This document shows, in pieces, positions 13,552 through 22,289 of a stretch of DNA of 26,863 nt. The stretch spans positions 1 through 26,863 of the forward strand of contig JAFVMP010000001.1 in the NCBI GenBank assembly GCA_017506845.1. Direction: 5' to 3'. Origin of the DNA: Campylobacter sp. (GTDB lineage: Bacteria; Campylobacterota; Campylobacteria; Campylobacterales; Campylobacteraceae). Position 1 is the first letter of the stretch. Each line of letters opens with the position of its first letter. The notes beneath the pieces were generated by a model. It made no database searches. It was not told the origin of the DNA and was given only the letters and a program-made list of their open reading frames with translations. The translations under genes were made by a program, and so were the position numbers.

Positions 13552-16500
13552 ATGGAATTTAAAGATTTATTAGCCAAATTTAGAGCTGAAAGTAAAGATG
13601 AAAGAACCAAAGGGACAAAATTTGAGTTATTTTGTGTAAAGTTTTTAAGGGAATATGAGCTTTATAAAAAAGAGTTTGAAAAAGTTGATATATGGGATAA
13701 TTGGGGTTTTGGAGAGAGTGATAGTGGTATTGATATAGTAGCAAAGACTCATAATGGCGAGTATGTGGCTATCCAATGCAAATGCTATGATGAAAACACT
13801 AAACTAGATTTAAAGCAACTTTCAACTTTTTTTATCACAAAAGATAGAACTTTTAATCTACAAAGCACCCCTATACAATTTACGCAGTATATGCTAATAG
13901 ATACTGCTGATGACATTACAGCAAAAGTAAGTAACTTCATAGAAGATACAAACATTCCTTTTACAAGGCTAGATTATGACTCAATAGCACAAGCTAATAT
14001 CAATTGGGCTATTTTTGATGAAAAAGGCGAAATAGAATTCTACGATAAAAAACAGCTAAGAAATCACCAAAAAGAAGCGATAGAAGCTATAAAAAAAGAA
14101 TTTGAGATTAATGATAGAACAAAGCTTATTATGGCTTGTGGAACAGGCAAGAGCTTAACTGGGATAAGGCTATTTGATAATATGATTAATAATGGTCAAA
14201 TAGGGGTATTTTTCGCACCAAGTATCGCACTTGTGGCACAAACTCTAAAAGAGAGTTTTGAACAAAGTGAAAAATCTTTTAGGGCTTTTGTAGTGTGTAG
14301 CGATAAAAAAGTAGGCTCACAAAATGGCGATGATGAAGATATGAAAGCTTATGAGCTTCCTATACCGCCGACTACAAATGAAAATAATCTTGCGAAGTAT
14401 ATCAAGCAAGATTTAGACAAAAACGAGCGTGTTATCATTTTTAGCACTTATCAAAGTATAGATGTAATAATAAAGGCTCAAAAGCTATTAAATAAAGAGT
14501 TTAGCTTAGTAATTTGTGATGAAGCTCATAGAACTGCTGGTGTAAAAATTATAAAAGATGGCATATCATTAGAGAGTGTATTTCATAAAGTCCATAGCGA
14601 TGATAATATAAAAGCAACAAAAAGGCTTTATATGAGTGCCACACCTAAAATTTTTAGCCAAAACGCAAAAAGCAAAGCTGATAAAGACAATGAAGTAGAG
14701 CTATACTCTATGGATGATGAAGATATCTTTGGTAGGGAAGCGTATAATTTAAAATTTGATAAAGCTCTAGCTTTGGGGCTTTTAACTGAGTATAAAGTGC
14801 TTATTACCATTATTAACCAAGAAGAAGTAGCAGAAGTTACTAATACCCTATCAAAAGCCAAAAAAGATGGATATGTCAATTTAAATATTGATGGTAAAGA
14901 AACCCCAGTTGATATTGAACTTATAGGTAAAATTCTAGCTACTTATAAGAGCCTATTAAAAAATGATGTCTATACTATTGATACTACTGGCAACAAAGAA
15001 GCACTAGAAGAAGATACTTCAAAGATAATGAAAAGAGCTATTGCCTTTAATAATAGCATAGCTGTTTCTAAAACAAGACAAAGTGTATTTAGCCCAACTA
15101 TTAAGCTATATAATGATTTAATCAAAAAAGATAATCAAAAAATTCATATAGATCACATAGATGGCACAATGAACCAAAGTATCAAAAATACTAAACTATC
15201 TTGGCTAAAAGAGAATAACGATGAAATTAGAATTCTAAGCAACGCAAGATGTTTAACAGAAGGTGTGGATGTCCCAGCACTTGATGCTGTTATATTCTTT
15301 GATGCCAGAGACAGTATGGTTGATATAGTCCAAGCAGTTGGTCGTGTAATGCGTAAAGCTCAAAACAAGCAATATGGATATATTATTTTGCCTATTATGC
15401 TAGATAATAAAAGCGAAAAAGATTTTGACCAAATTTTAGATAGCAAAGACTTCAAAGGTGTTTGGAAAATCCTAAAAGCAATTAGAAGCCACGATGAATC
15501 CTTAGTAAGTGAAGTGGAATTCACTAAAAAAATCAAAATAAACGCAGTAGGCGATAAGCTAACTAACAAAGAGACTACAAATGGCACAAAAGGCGGAGGC
15601 GAAATAGAGCCAACAAGTGGCGATACAAAAAGAGATGGTGGCTCTTATACGACAGAAGACCTATTCACTGCACAAAGGCTAGAAGAGTTAGCCAAGAGAA
15701 TGTATGCTATTATCCCTAATAAATTAGGCGATAGAGAGTATTGGGGGAGCTTTGCTAAGAATATTGCTAAGATTGTGCCAATTTTAGAACTTCGTATAAA
15801 AGAGCTATTAAAGAGCGATGAAAAAATCAAAAAAGAGATTGAAAAATTCTTAAAAGCCCTAAGGGATAATATCAATTCTAGTATTACAGAACAAGATGCT
15901 ATCACTATGCTAATTCAGCATATCATCACTAGACCGATATTTGAAGCAATATTCCCTAATGGAGAGTTTAAACTCAAAAATGCTGTATCCAAATCAATGG
16001 AGCGAGTCTATGACAAGCTAGAACAACACTCACTAAGTGATGAAACCAAGAGCCTATCATCACTCTATAAAAGCATAGGCGATAACGCCAACTACGCCAA
16101 AAGCGACAAAGAAAAACAAGAGATTATCAAAAATTTATATGATAATTTCTTTAATAATGCCTTCAAAAAAGAGAGCGAAAAGCTAGGCATTGTCTATACC
16201 CCTATTGAGGTAGTAGATTTCATAATCCACTCTGTAAATTACGCCCTTAAAAAGCATTTTGGCAAAGAGCTAAAAGACAAAAAAGTAAATATCCTAGATG
16301 GATTTACTGGAACTGGCACTTTTATAGTCCGCTTAATCCAATCTGGGTTATTAGCTGGCAATCTAACACACAAATACAAAAATGAACTCCACGCTAATGA
16401 ACTTACGCTTCTAGCATATTATATAGCCAATTTAAATATCGCAGCAGCTTATCACCAAGCACTAGGCACTAGCGATAAAGATAGCTATCTAATGCCACCA

Positions 16501-18450
16501 AAATTGCTATTAACTGATACTTTTGAGATGGAAGAAACAAAAGATTGGATGCCAGCACTTGAAGATGAAATTTTAGGCGAGAATAAAGAAAATAGAAGAA
16601 CACAAAGAAATACACCGATTGATGTAATCATAGGCAATCCGCCATATTCTAGCGGACAAAAAAGTGAAAACGACAATAACAAAAATATTGAATACCCAAA
16701 ACTTTTTGAAAGAATAGCACAAAGCTATGCTAAATACGGAACTGCAACAAGCAAGAAAAATCTTTACGACACCTACAAACTAGCAATCCGTTGGGCTAGT
16801 GATAGGATAGAGCGTAATGGAATTATAGGCTATGTAACCAATGGTAGCTTCATAGATGGTAATAGCGATGATGGACTAAGAGCTTGCTTGGAAAAGGAAT
16901 TTAGCTATATCTACATCATAAATTTGCGTGGGAACCAAAGAACCCAAGGTGAAGAGAGCAGAAAAGAAGGCGGTAAAATATTTGGTGGTGGCTCAAGAAC
17001 CCCAGTAGCTATCACACTTTTAATCAAAGATGAAAACTATAAAGGGCAAAAAGCCCAGATTAACTACTTTGATATAGGCGATTATCTAAGCAGAGAACAA
17101 AAATTAAACAAAATAAACTACTACCACGATATCTCAAAGGTAGATTTCACACGCATTATCCCTAATAAATTTAATGATTGGATAGACCAAAGAGATGAGA
17201 GCTTTAATAAATTTGTGGCTATTGGTAGCAAAGAAACAAAATTAAAAGATAGTTCAAACGATATATTCAAAATATATTCTAGAAGCGTTGTAACAGCAAA
17301 AGATAATTGGCTATATAATTCTTCAAAAAATATTCTAGAAACGAATGTAAAGAATATGATAGAATTTTATAATATACAAGCCGATATTTGTAAAACAAAT
17401 AAAAATTATGAAATAAGTATGGATAAAAAAAAGATAGGATGGAGTAGAGATTTTCTTAAAAATGCCAAGGCAGGGAAAAATATAAATTTTGATGACGAAT
17501 TATTTAGAATAGTCCATTATAGACCTTTTTTTAAAACTAATTTATATAATGATAGCATTATAATAGACCAAAATTATCATATCTCAAAATTATTTCCAAA
17601 AGAAAATATGAAAAATATCTGTATGGTTATAACTGGACTTGGGATTTCTATTGATTTTTCAGCCATAATGGTTGATATAATGCCAGATGCCAGTATAAAT
17701 TCAGCTGGTCAATGCTTCCCACTCTATTATTATGAAAAAGTAGAAGATAACAAGCTAAATTTAAATGATAGCAACGCAGTAATCATAGATGGTTATGAAA
17801 GAAAAGATGCTATAAGGGATTGGGCATTAGCTGAATTCCAAAAAGTATATAACGATAGAAACATCACAAAAGAAGATATTTTCTATTATATCTATGGATT
17901 ATTTCATAGCAAAGAGTATGCGTCCAAGTATAAAAACAATCTATCCAAAATGCTACCTAGAATTCCATATTGTATAGACTTTTGGGGATTTAGTCGCATA
18001 GGCAAAGAACTTGCTAAAATACATTTAAACTATGAAAATATAGATATCAAGTTAAGCAAGGCTAAACTAATTACCAAAACTCAAAATTCGCTTTTTGATC
18101 AAGCAGAGCAGTTAAGCGATAATGATTTCAAAGTAGATAAAATGCGTTTTGAAAAAAATATCAAAATCACAGACAAACCAAGCAAGATAATCTATAATAA
18201 CAAAATAGTAATTGCCAATATAGATGAAAAAGCATATGACTATATAGTAAATGGCAAAAGTGCTATAGCGTGGGTAATGGAGCGATATCAAGTTAAGACT
18301 GATGAAGATAGCGGTATTACTAACGACCCTAACCTATATAGCGATGATCCAAGATATATAGTTGATTTGATGATGAAGGTCATTGAAGTGAGTTTGCGTA
18401 GCGTGGAGCTGATAGAGAAGTTACCAGCATTGGATATTTTAGAAAGATAA
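13552..18450 (+). CDS. Type ISP-like restriction-modification-helicase protein
   Basis: A 1632-residue single-chain restriction enzyme in the LlaBIII-like Type ISP arrangement. An N-terminal Mrr-type nuclease has Asp61 (GIDIVA) and Q75-x-K77 (IQCKCY) as the D…QxK site. An SF2 helicase/translocase follows: Walker A ACGTGKS at 195-201, DEAH at 323-326, SAT in YMSATPKIF, and motif VI QAVGRVMRK near 594. The N6-adenine methylase has motif I DGFTGTGTF (916-924) and motif IV NPPY (1029-1032). The C-terminal ~500 residues would recognise the target. Such enzymes methylate one strand of an asymmetric site and cut DNA after head-to-head translocation. All key motifs look intact, so it is probably active in defence. 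Only a weak A-rich ribosome binding site precedes it. Some C-terminal codons (17250-17700) are more AT-rich, as expected for a swapped specificity domain. Confidence 0.93.
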   Translation: MEFKDLLAKFRAESKDERTKGTKFELFCVKFLREYELYKKEFEKVDIWDNWGFGESDSGIDIVAKTHNGEYVAIQCKCYDENTKLDLKQLSTFFITKDRTFNLQSTPIQFTQYMLIDTADDITAKVSNFIEDTNIPFTRLDYDSIAQANINWAIFDEKGEIEFYDKKQLRNHQKEAIEAIKKEFEINDRTKLIMACGTGKSLTGIRLFDNMINNGQIGVFFAPSIALVAQTLKESFEQSEKSFRAFVVCSDKKVGSQNGDDEDMKAYELPIPPTTNENNLAKYIKQDLDKNERVIIFSTYQSIDVIIKAQKLLNKEFSLVICDEAHRTAGVKIIKDGISLESVFHKVHSDDNIKATKRLYMSATPKIFSQNAKSKADKDNEVELYSMDDEDIFGREAYNLKFDKALALGLLTEYKVLITIINQEEVAEVTNTLSKAKKDGYVNLNIDGKETPVDIELIGKILATYKSLLKNDVYTIDTTGNKEALEEDTSKIMKRAIAFNNSIAVSKTRQSVFSPTIKLYNDLIKKDNQKIHIDHIDGTMNQSIKNTKLSWLKENNDEIRILSNARCLTEGVDVPALDAVIFFDARDSMVDIVQAVGRVMRKAQNKQYGYIILPIMLDNKSEKDFDQILDSKDFKGVWKILKAIRSHDESLVSEVEFTKKIKINAVGDKLTNKETTNGTKGGGEIEPTSGDTKRDGGSYTTEDLFTAQRLEELAKRMYAIIPNKLGDREYWGSFAKNIAKIVPILELRIKELLKSDEKIKKEIEKFLKALRDNINSSITEQDAITMLIQHIITRPIFEAIFPNGEFKLKNAVSKSMERVYDKLEQHSLSDETKSLSSLYKSIGDNANYAKSDKEKQEIIKNLYDNFFNNAFKKESEKLGIVYTPIEVVDFIIHSVNYALKKHFGKELKDKKVNILDGFTGTGTFIVRLIQSGLLAGNLTHKYKNELHANELTLLAYYIANLNIAAAYHQALGTSDKDSYLMPPKLLLTDTFEMEETKDWMPALEDEILGENKENRRTQRNTPIDVIIGNPPYSSGQKSENDNNKNIEYPKLFERIAQSYAKYGTATSKKNLYDTYKLAIRWASDRIERNGIIGYVTNGSFIDGNSDDGLRACLEKEFSYIYIINLRGNQRTQGEESRKEGGKIFGGGSRTPVAITLLIKDENYKGQKAQINYFDIGDYLSREQKLNKINYYHDISKVDFTRIIPNKFNDWIDQRDESFNKFVAIGSKETKLKDSSNDIFKIYSRSVVTAKDNWLYNSSKNILETNVKNMIEFYNIQADICKTNKNYEISMDKKKIGWSRDFLKNAKAGKNINFDDELFRIVHYRPFFKTNLYNDSIIIDQNYHISKLFPKENMKNICMVITGLGISIDFSAIMVDIMPDASINSAGQCFPLYYYEKVEDNKLNLNDSNAVIIDGYERKDAIRDWALAEFQKVYNDRNITKEDIFYYIYGLFHSKEYASKYKNNLSKMLPRIPYCIDFWGFSRIGKELAKIHLNYENIDIKLSKAKLITKTQNSLFDQAEQLSDNDFKVDKMRFEKNIKITDKPSKIIYNNKIVIANIDEKAYDYIVNGKSAIAWVMERYQVKTDEDSGITNDPNLYSDDPRYIVDLMMKVIEVSLRSVELIEKLPALDILER

Positions 18451-18479
18451 ATAAACGATATAATAGAAATGGTTTCCAA

Positions 18480-18519
18480 TAGAATAAGCAAAGACTATAA
18501 AATGTTTTTGCTTATTCTA
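18480..18519 (+). terminator. 13-bp perfect hairpin after the restriction gene
   Basis: TAGAATAAGCAAA (18480-18492) is exactly complementary to TTTGCTTATTCTA (18507-18519) with a 14-base loop. It lies 30 nt after the stop codon. There is no T-run on this strand, so it may stabilise the mRNA end or terminate inefficiently. Confidence 0.5.
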
Positions 18520-18539
18520 AAAAATCTACAATTTATCCA

Positions 18540-18801
18540 ACGATTGATAGAGTAGCTGAATTTTACGAGACACAATGCTATATGATAAGAGCATAGAAAA
18601 TATCAAAGAGTGGCTAGAAGGCAACAAATAAATGCTTGCAGGTGTATAATTTGAATTTATCTACTAATTCTTCTTATCTAGGTAAAATTAGAAGAGGAAT
18701 GTTATATTCTACAGATAATAAAGAGTGATTTTTGTAATACACAATATCTTCTGCTACGAACCAGTAATTGGTGTGGCACAAGATAAGTCAAAATAGTATT
18801 A
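18540..18801. pseudogene. Decayed coding remnants downstream of the restriction gene
   Basis: Short coding-like peptides appear in shifting frames: IDRVAEFYETQ at about 18544, then after a frame change LYDKSIENIKEWLEGNK with a stop near 18631, and IRRGMLYSTDNKE near 18690-18727. None has a start with a ribosome binding site. I infer remains of one or more chromosomal-type genes. No family assigned. Confidence 0.35.
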
Positions 18802-19134
18802 TTATTCCTTAGAATAATCCTTAAATACTATTTTTTTAATTAAAGCACTTCTACTTATATTTAATTTATTTGTTAATTCATCTATTTTTTCAATCTCATT
18901 TTTATTAAATGAAATTGCGATGACTTTTAAGCGTTTTTTTTCTTTCTCTTTTGGTTCAAGTAATTCTGGATTGCTCTCTATAGAGCTAAAAATTCTGTTT
19001 TTAATATATGCCGTATTTGGCATAAAATTTTTTGTAGCGTTATCTGCAATATATTTATATTCATCATCATTTAAATATAACGATACTTTAGAACTTTTTT
19101 CCAAATTTAATCCCTTTATATTTTTATTTTTCAT
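18802..19134 (-). CDS. Tandem ribbon-helix-helix DNA-binding protein
   Basis: A 110-residue protein with what look like two ribbon-helix-helix units in one chain. The first, at about 15-50, has the strand SKVSLYLNDDEYKYI followed by helices ending YIKNRIF. The second, at 69-105, has LKVIAISFNKNEIEKIDELT and then NISRSALIKKIV. The linker (ELLEPKEKEKKR) is charged. RHH units normally dimerise, and fused pairs (as in TraY) fold as one DNA-binding module; the second unit is the better match to the consensus. It could be a repressor, or an accessory factor for partition or processing. No good ribosome binding site precedes the ATG. It reads leftward, apart from the ParA operon. Confidence 0.6.
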   Translation of the reverse strand: MKNKNIKGLNLEKSSKVSLYLNDDEYKYIADNATKNFMPNTAYIKNRIFSSIESNPELLEPKEKEKKRLKVIAISFNKNEIEKIDELTNKLNISRSALIKKIVFKDYSKE

Positions 19135-19233
19135 AAAAAATAATATGATAATTTAAATTAATATAAGCTTAAAAATTATTTTTATTAATTCTTTTTATCT
19201 TATAAGTAAATAAAAAAAAATACATTATTGAAA

Positions 19234-19270
19234 ATAATAATTCTTATTTTTCAACAATAAGAATTATTAT
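19234..19270 (-). terminator. 15-bp inverted repeat
   Basis: ATAATAATTCTTATT (19234-19248) is perfectly complementary to AATAAGAATTATTAT (19256-19270) with a seven-base loop. Read leftward it is followed by a T-rich tract, so it could terminate transcripts from the minus-strand ORFs to its right. Confidence 0.5.
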
Positions 19271-19452
19271 GGTTGAGATACTTCAGAAAGACTTTTAATT
19301 GATTGTTGTATTTTTCGTTTGATAAGTAAATTCAGATACTAATTTAGATCTATCAGAAATATATCTATGAATTTTTGGATTATCATTAGTATCTGCAATA
19401 TGATAAATAGAAGATAATTTTCTAACTATTTGTTTAATGACTAAAGATTGTT

Positions 19453-19680
19453 CTATTTCAGTAATTCTATCTCTTCTTTGGTCATCTTTATCATTTTTGC
19501 TTGAAAGTCGATAAGCTCTTGTATCAAATTTATCATTTGAATATCCGATTTCGCTTGAGCTTCGGCTAATTTCATTTTAAAATATGACATCATCATCTTG
19601 TGGATTTCTAATTCCATAGGCAAATTGTTCTCCGATTCGTCTAGCATCTGATCAAATTTCATCATCATTTGTTGCAACAT
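19453..19680 (-). CDS. Small helical Met-rich protein
   Basis: A 75-residue protein beginning MLQQMMMKFDQMLDESENNL, predicted to be almost all alpha-helix with heptad-like hydrophobics (Met, Leu, Ile). A strong AAAAGGAGAAG site lies just before the ATG, so translation is likely. I recognise no family; a small coiled-coil or adaptor protein is possible. Its start overlaps the end of an ORF in another frame (19652-19780). After its stop a different frame stays open to about 19295 without a start codon, so the gene may once have been longer. Confidence 0.45.
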   Translation of the reverse strand: MLQQMMMKFDQMLDESENNLPMELEIHKMMMSYFKMKLAEAQAKSDIQMINLIQELIDFQAKMIKMTKEEIELLK

Positions 19681-19780
19681 TCTCTTCTCCTTTTAAATTT
19701 GTTTTTAATTCTATCATAATTTGTTCATTTAATGCTTGTTTTTGATTTATATTTTTATATATATTTTCAAAGTTATTCAT
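19652..19780 (-). CDS. Small ORF overlapping the Met-rich gene
   Basis: A 42-residue ORF (MNNFENIYKNINQKQALNEQ…) whose open frame extends further upstream without a start (…LQEPKEKQENIVKKIIISE). That upstream part recalls the linker ELLEPKEKEKKRLKVIAIS of the tandem RHH protein at 18802, so this may be debris of a related gene. No clear ribosome binding site precedes the ATG. Confidence 0.25.
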   Translation of the reverse strand: MNNFENIYKNINQKQALNEQIMIELKTNLKGEENVATNDDEI

Positions 19781-19799
19781 TTCACTAATGATTATCTTT

Positions 19800-19943
19800 T
19801 TAACAATATTTTCTTGTTTCTCTTTTGGCTCTTGAAGTTAATTTTTCAAAAAAATTAACTTCATTCATTAAAATATCAAAATCTTTTAATGCTATACCTA
19901 TAAGAAAATTATTCTTAGAATTTATCATAAGATAGTTGTGCAT
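19800..19943 (-). pseudogene. ORF fragment, possibly the frameshifted start of the preceding ORF
   Basis: A 47-codon ORF (MHNYLMINSKNNFLIGIALK…) ends at 19800. Its last part overlaps, in another frame, the coding-like sequence that continues to 19652, which suggests one gene broken by a frameshift. A perfect 13-bp inverted repeat (19834-19846 with 19850-19862, three-base loop) sits at the putative break. Confidence 0.3.
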
Positions 19944-20148
19944 AAATTTTTCTAGATTGTTTGTTTTATTCTAACTAATTCAATAATCTGTTATTTTAAA
20001 AGTAGCTTAAAGTTTTTATAACAAAAAATAATAATCTATATTATTAATAAATATTCAGAATAATTTATTATAAAAATCTATATTTTTTAAACTTAGTTTA
20101 AATTATAATCATATATAATTTGAAATCACTAAATTAGGAGTAATTAAT
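19944..20148. other. AT-rich leader of the ParA operon
   Basis: No gene seen. The stretch contains an ATTCAGAAT motif at 20054-20062, inside a 17-bp sequence (TATTCAGAATAATTTAT) that recurs at 24274-24290, and TATAATT-type boxes before the parA start. It probably contains the parA promoter and an operator or centromere site. Confidence 0.5.
20054..20062. promoter_or_regulatory. ATTCAGAAT site upstream of parA
   Basis: A near-palindrome about 87 nt before the parA start codon. The same 9-mer, or its complement, occurs three times just after the last gene of the operon and I found it nowhere else in the window. Candidate ParA-operon operator or centromere site. Confidence 0.5.
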
Positions 20149-20706
20149 ATGAAAATAGCAATACTTTCGAAAAAAGGTGGTGTTGGCAAAACTCCATTTG
20201 CTTTTTCGTTAGCCAAAGATTTAAATCTATATTTGCAAAGTAACGATAACTCTTGCATAGAAAAGATTTATCCTAATAAAGCTAAAATTTCTAAAATAGT
20301 TGATAATATTGATAATTGCGTATATGACTTTGGTGGATTTAGTGCAAGTGGAGTATTAGATATAGTGAAAAATTGTAAGTTTTGTCTAATACCAATTTTG
20401 CCAAATTCAAACTCGTTAATTAAAACTTTTGAAACAATCAATGAGTTGAAAAATGTGAATAATAATATAATTTTATTGGCGACAAATTATCGCAATGATA
20501 GAGAACAAGAGTATTTGGCAGAAAATATTAATAAATATTTATCAAAATATCAAGTTTTTTACTTTAAATCATCTATGATTTTTAGCAATGCGATGATTTA
20601 TGGTAGAAGTTTTACAGAGCTATATAATGAAAATCCATTATCAAAAAACGCTTATAAGCAATTTTTTATTGAATATAATAAGTTATTGAATAAGATTAAA
20701 AGCTAA
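20149..20706 (+). CDS. parA: ParA-family partition ATPase
   Basis: A 185-residue ATPase of the small ParA/MinD type. The deviant Walker A KKGGVGKT (residues 8-15) includes the signature lysine, and CVYDFGG serves as the Walker B/switch strand. LATNYRNDREQEYL is the usual strand-turn-helix after the core. There is no N-terminal DNA-binding domain, as in type Ib systems where a ribbon-helix-helix protein is the partner and repressor. It drives segregation of the replicon by ATP-dependent cycling on the nucleoid. AGGAG lies 9 nt upstream of the ATG. The next gene starts 3 nt after its stop, fitting a parA-RHH operon. The Walker A is followed by PF in place of the common T-T. Confidence 0.88.
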   Translation: MKIAILSKKGGVGKTPFAFSLAKDLNLYLQSNDNSCIEKIYPNKAKISKIVDNIDNCVYDFGGFSASGVLDIVKNCKFCLIPILPNSNSLIKTFETINELKNVNNNIILLATNYRNDREQEYLAENINKYLSKYQVFYFKSSMIFSNAMIYGRSFTELYNENPLSKNAYKQFFIEYNKLLNKIKS

Positions 20707-20709
20707 GTT

Positions 20710-20910
20710 ATGAAAGACCAAAAGAGTGTAATACATTCTATTAGAATTTCAAAATCACTCAAAGAATTTTTAAATTCGCTAGATAACTCTAATGAATTCA
20801 TAAAAAAACTATTATTAAATACAGATGATTACAAAAAATTTCTACATAAAAAAGAAATTTTAGAAAATCAACCATCGTTATTTGATGAAATTGAAAAGGA
20901 GCAAAAATGA
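20710..20910 (+). CDS. Small RHH-like protein, candidate ParA partner 1
   Basis: A 66-residue protein. KSVIHSIRISKSLKEFLNSL fits a short beta-strand followed by a helix, as in ribbon-helix-helix proteins, and the second helix (SNEFIKKLLLN) follows. The C-terminal tail (LENQPSLFDEIEKEQK) is acidic. It starts 3 nt after parA and its stop overlaps the next start by 4 nt (ATGA), so the genes are translationally coupled. By position it is the likely centromere-binding partner of ParA; the fold is assigned by eye. Confidence 0.6.
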   Translation: MKDQKSVIHSIRISKSLKEFLNSLDNSNEFIKKLLLNTDDYKKFLHKKEILENQPSLFDEIEKEQK

Positions 20911-21146
20911 AAAAAGAAGAAATTGAAATTGATTTTTTAGAACAAGCCAATAAGAGTGAAAGCTCTTTTGAGCAAGAAGACGCTATGAATGACTATAACA
21001 GATATAGAAAAGTTTTTCCAATCACAATTGTTCTAGATGAAGATGATTTGAATTTTTTCAATGAATATTGCCATAAGAATTATTTGAAGCGTTCAGCTGT
21101 AGCAAGACAACTAGTCAATAATTTTTTCAATAATTTTAAAGGATAA
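20907..21146 (+). CDS. Small RHH-like protein, candidate ParA partner 2
   Basis: A 79-residue protein. An acidic N-terminal tail of about 30 residues (ParG-type proteins also have a flexible tail) precedes a good ribbon-helix-helix core: FPITIVLDEDDLNFFNEYCH, then LKRSAVARQLVNNFFNNF. AAGGAG lies 5-6 nt before the ATG, inside the previous gene. Position, size and tail make it at least as good a centromere-binding candidate as the preceding gene. Confidence 0.65.
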   Translation: MKKEEIEIDFLEQANKSESSFEQEDAMNDYNRYRKVFPITIVLDEDDLNFFNEYCHKNYLKRSAVARQLVNNFFNNFKG

Positions 21147-21149
21147 AAA

Positions 21150-21323
21150 ATGAAACAATATAGAAAGAAAACAAATAAAAGTATAGCATTTTACTTTACA
21201 CTTGATGAAATTGCTAAAATAGATAAATATTGTGAAAAATATTTATCATATAGAATCATCTTTCTCAAAACACTTATAGAGCGTTTTATCAAAGAAGAGA
21301 AAGCAAAAGAGCAACAATCTAAA
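21150..21323 (+). CDS. 57-residue RHH-like protein
   Basis: A short ORF, MKQYRKKTNKSIAFYFTLDE followed by IAKIDKYCEKYLSYRIIFLK and TLIERFIKEEKSKRATI. The strand KSIAFYFTLDEIAKIDKYC and the helix IFLKTLIERFI fit the same ribbon-helix-helix plan as its neighbours. AAAGGAT precedes the ATG, and it starts 3 nt after the previous stop. After its stop another frame is open and reads SYEITKEVADYLRDKYLGI, so a frameshift near 21300 may have shortened it. Confidence 0.55.
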
Positions 21324-21430
21324 TAGTTATGAAATCACAAAAGAAGTCGCAGATTATCTAAGAGATAAATACTTAGGAATATAGGCTTAAACAATGAATA
21401 CACTCATAAGCAAACAAGAAAGCAAAAATA

Positions 21431-22234
21431 ATGTTACAACCAGCTAGAAAACCTAAATCAAAATCATTTCTTAGAGAATTCAAAGATGCTATATTTATTT
21501 TAGAGGATGAAAATTTAAGAAAAGACTTATTAGATGAACTAGCAGTAATTATCAAGAACAAACAAGAAAATCCAAATGCCAAAAATGGATTTTTGGCATT
21601 TAAAAAGAAATTAATATCATATTTAAGAGATTTGGGTGATTTAAAAACCGCAAATATTTGGTGCAGAAATATTAGCTTAGATGAAGATGATATTATAAAT
21701 TTAGAAAAAATCTTGTTTAAAAAGCTTTTAGACAACAATTGCTATGGTGTAGCTGAAATACACTTGCAAGATAGAGAAATCAATAGCCCACATATTCAGT
21801 ATGTTGGCGTGAATGCAGATATTGCTGAACAAGTAATAGCTCAAATCATTGTAGATTTAGGATATGAAATAGATATTCAAAGTGCTATGAGCAAGAAAAA
21901 TTTCGTTCCTCTTTATCAAATTACAGACCAAATCATCGAATTGGATCTAGAAACAGAAATCACAAATACAAAAACTGCCCAAGATATAGAAGAGCATAAA
22001 AAACAACAAAAGCTCAAAAAAGCTCAAGAATTTAACATAAATGATATAAAGAAATTGGCAAATAAATACAAAAGTAATTTTGTAAATTCTATAAAAAATC
22101 ATAGCGATAATAGAGTTCAAGATATAATCAATCAATATAGCAAGAAAAAGAAAAATAAGAATAAAATAGTTTATAATAATTTTGAGATGAAATTAAAAAT
22201 GTATAAAAAACGAAAACTTACGAAATTTAAGTAA
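21431..22234 (+). CDS. Possible HUH-type (Mob/Rep-like) nuclease
   Basis: A 267-residue basic protein. The segment AEIHLQDREINSPHIQYVG (residues 108-126) resembles the metal-binding motif of MobV/Pre-type relaxases and related Rep proteins (H-x-D-E-x-x-P-H-x-H), with Gln in place of the last His (H-U-Q). The motif's first His is His111, then Asp114 and His121. Such proteins nick DNA and attach to it through a tyrosine. The residues around the motif and the short length do not match a full relaxase, and I cannot point to the catalytic Tyr. The C-terminal third is very rich in Lys/Asn with a basic end, suited to DNA binding. The start is uncertain; an in-frame stop lies just upstream and no good ribosome binding site is visible. 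Confidence 0.4.
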   Translation: MLQPARKPKSKSFLREFKDAIFILEDENLRKDLLDELAVIIKNKQENPNAKNGFLAFKKKLISYLRDLGDLKTANIWCRNISLDEDDIINLEKILFKKLLDNNCYGVAEIHLQDREINSPHIQYVGVNADIAEQVIAQIIVDLGYEIDIQSAMSKKNFVPLYQITDQIIELDLETEITNTKTAQDIEEHKKQQKLKKAQEFNINDIKKLANKYKSNFVNSIKNHSDNRVQDIINQYSKKKKNKNKIVYNNFEMKLKMYKKRKLTKFK

Positions 22235-22289
22235 TCTTTTAACATAATTTTTCGGAATTTTATTAAAATCTAAATAAAAAGGACAAAAA

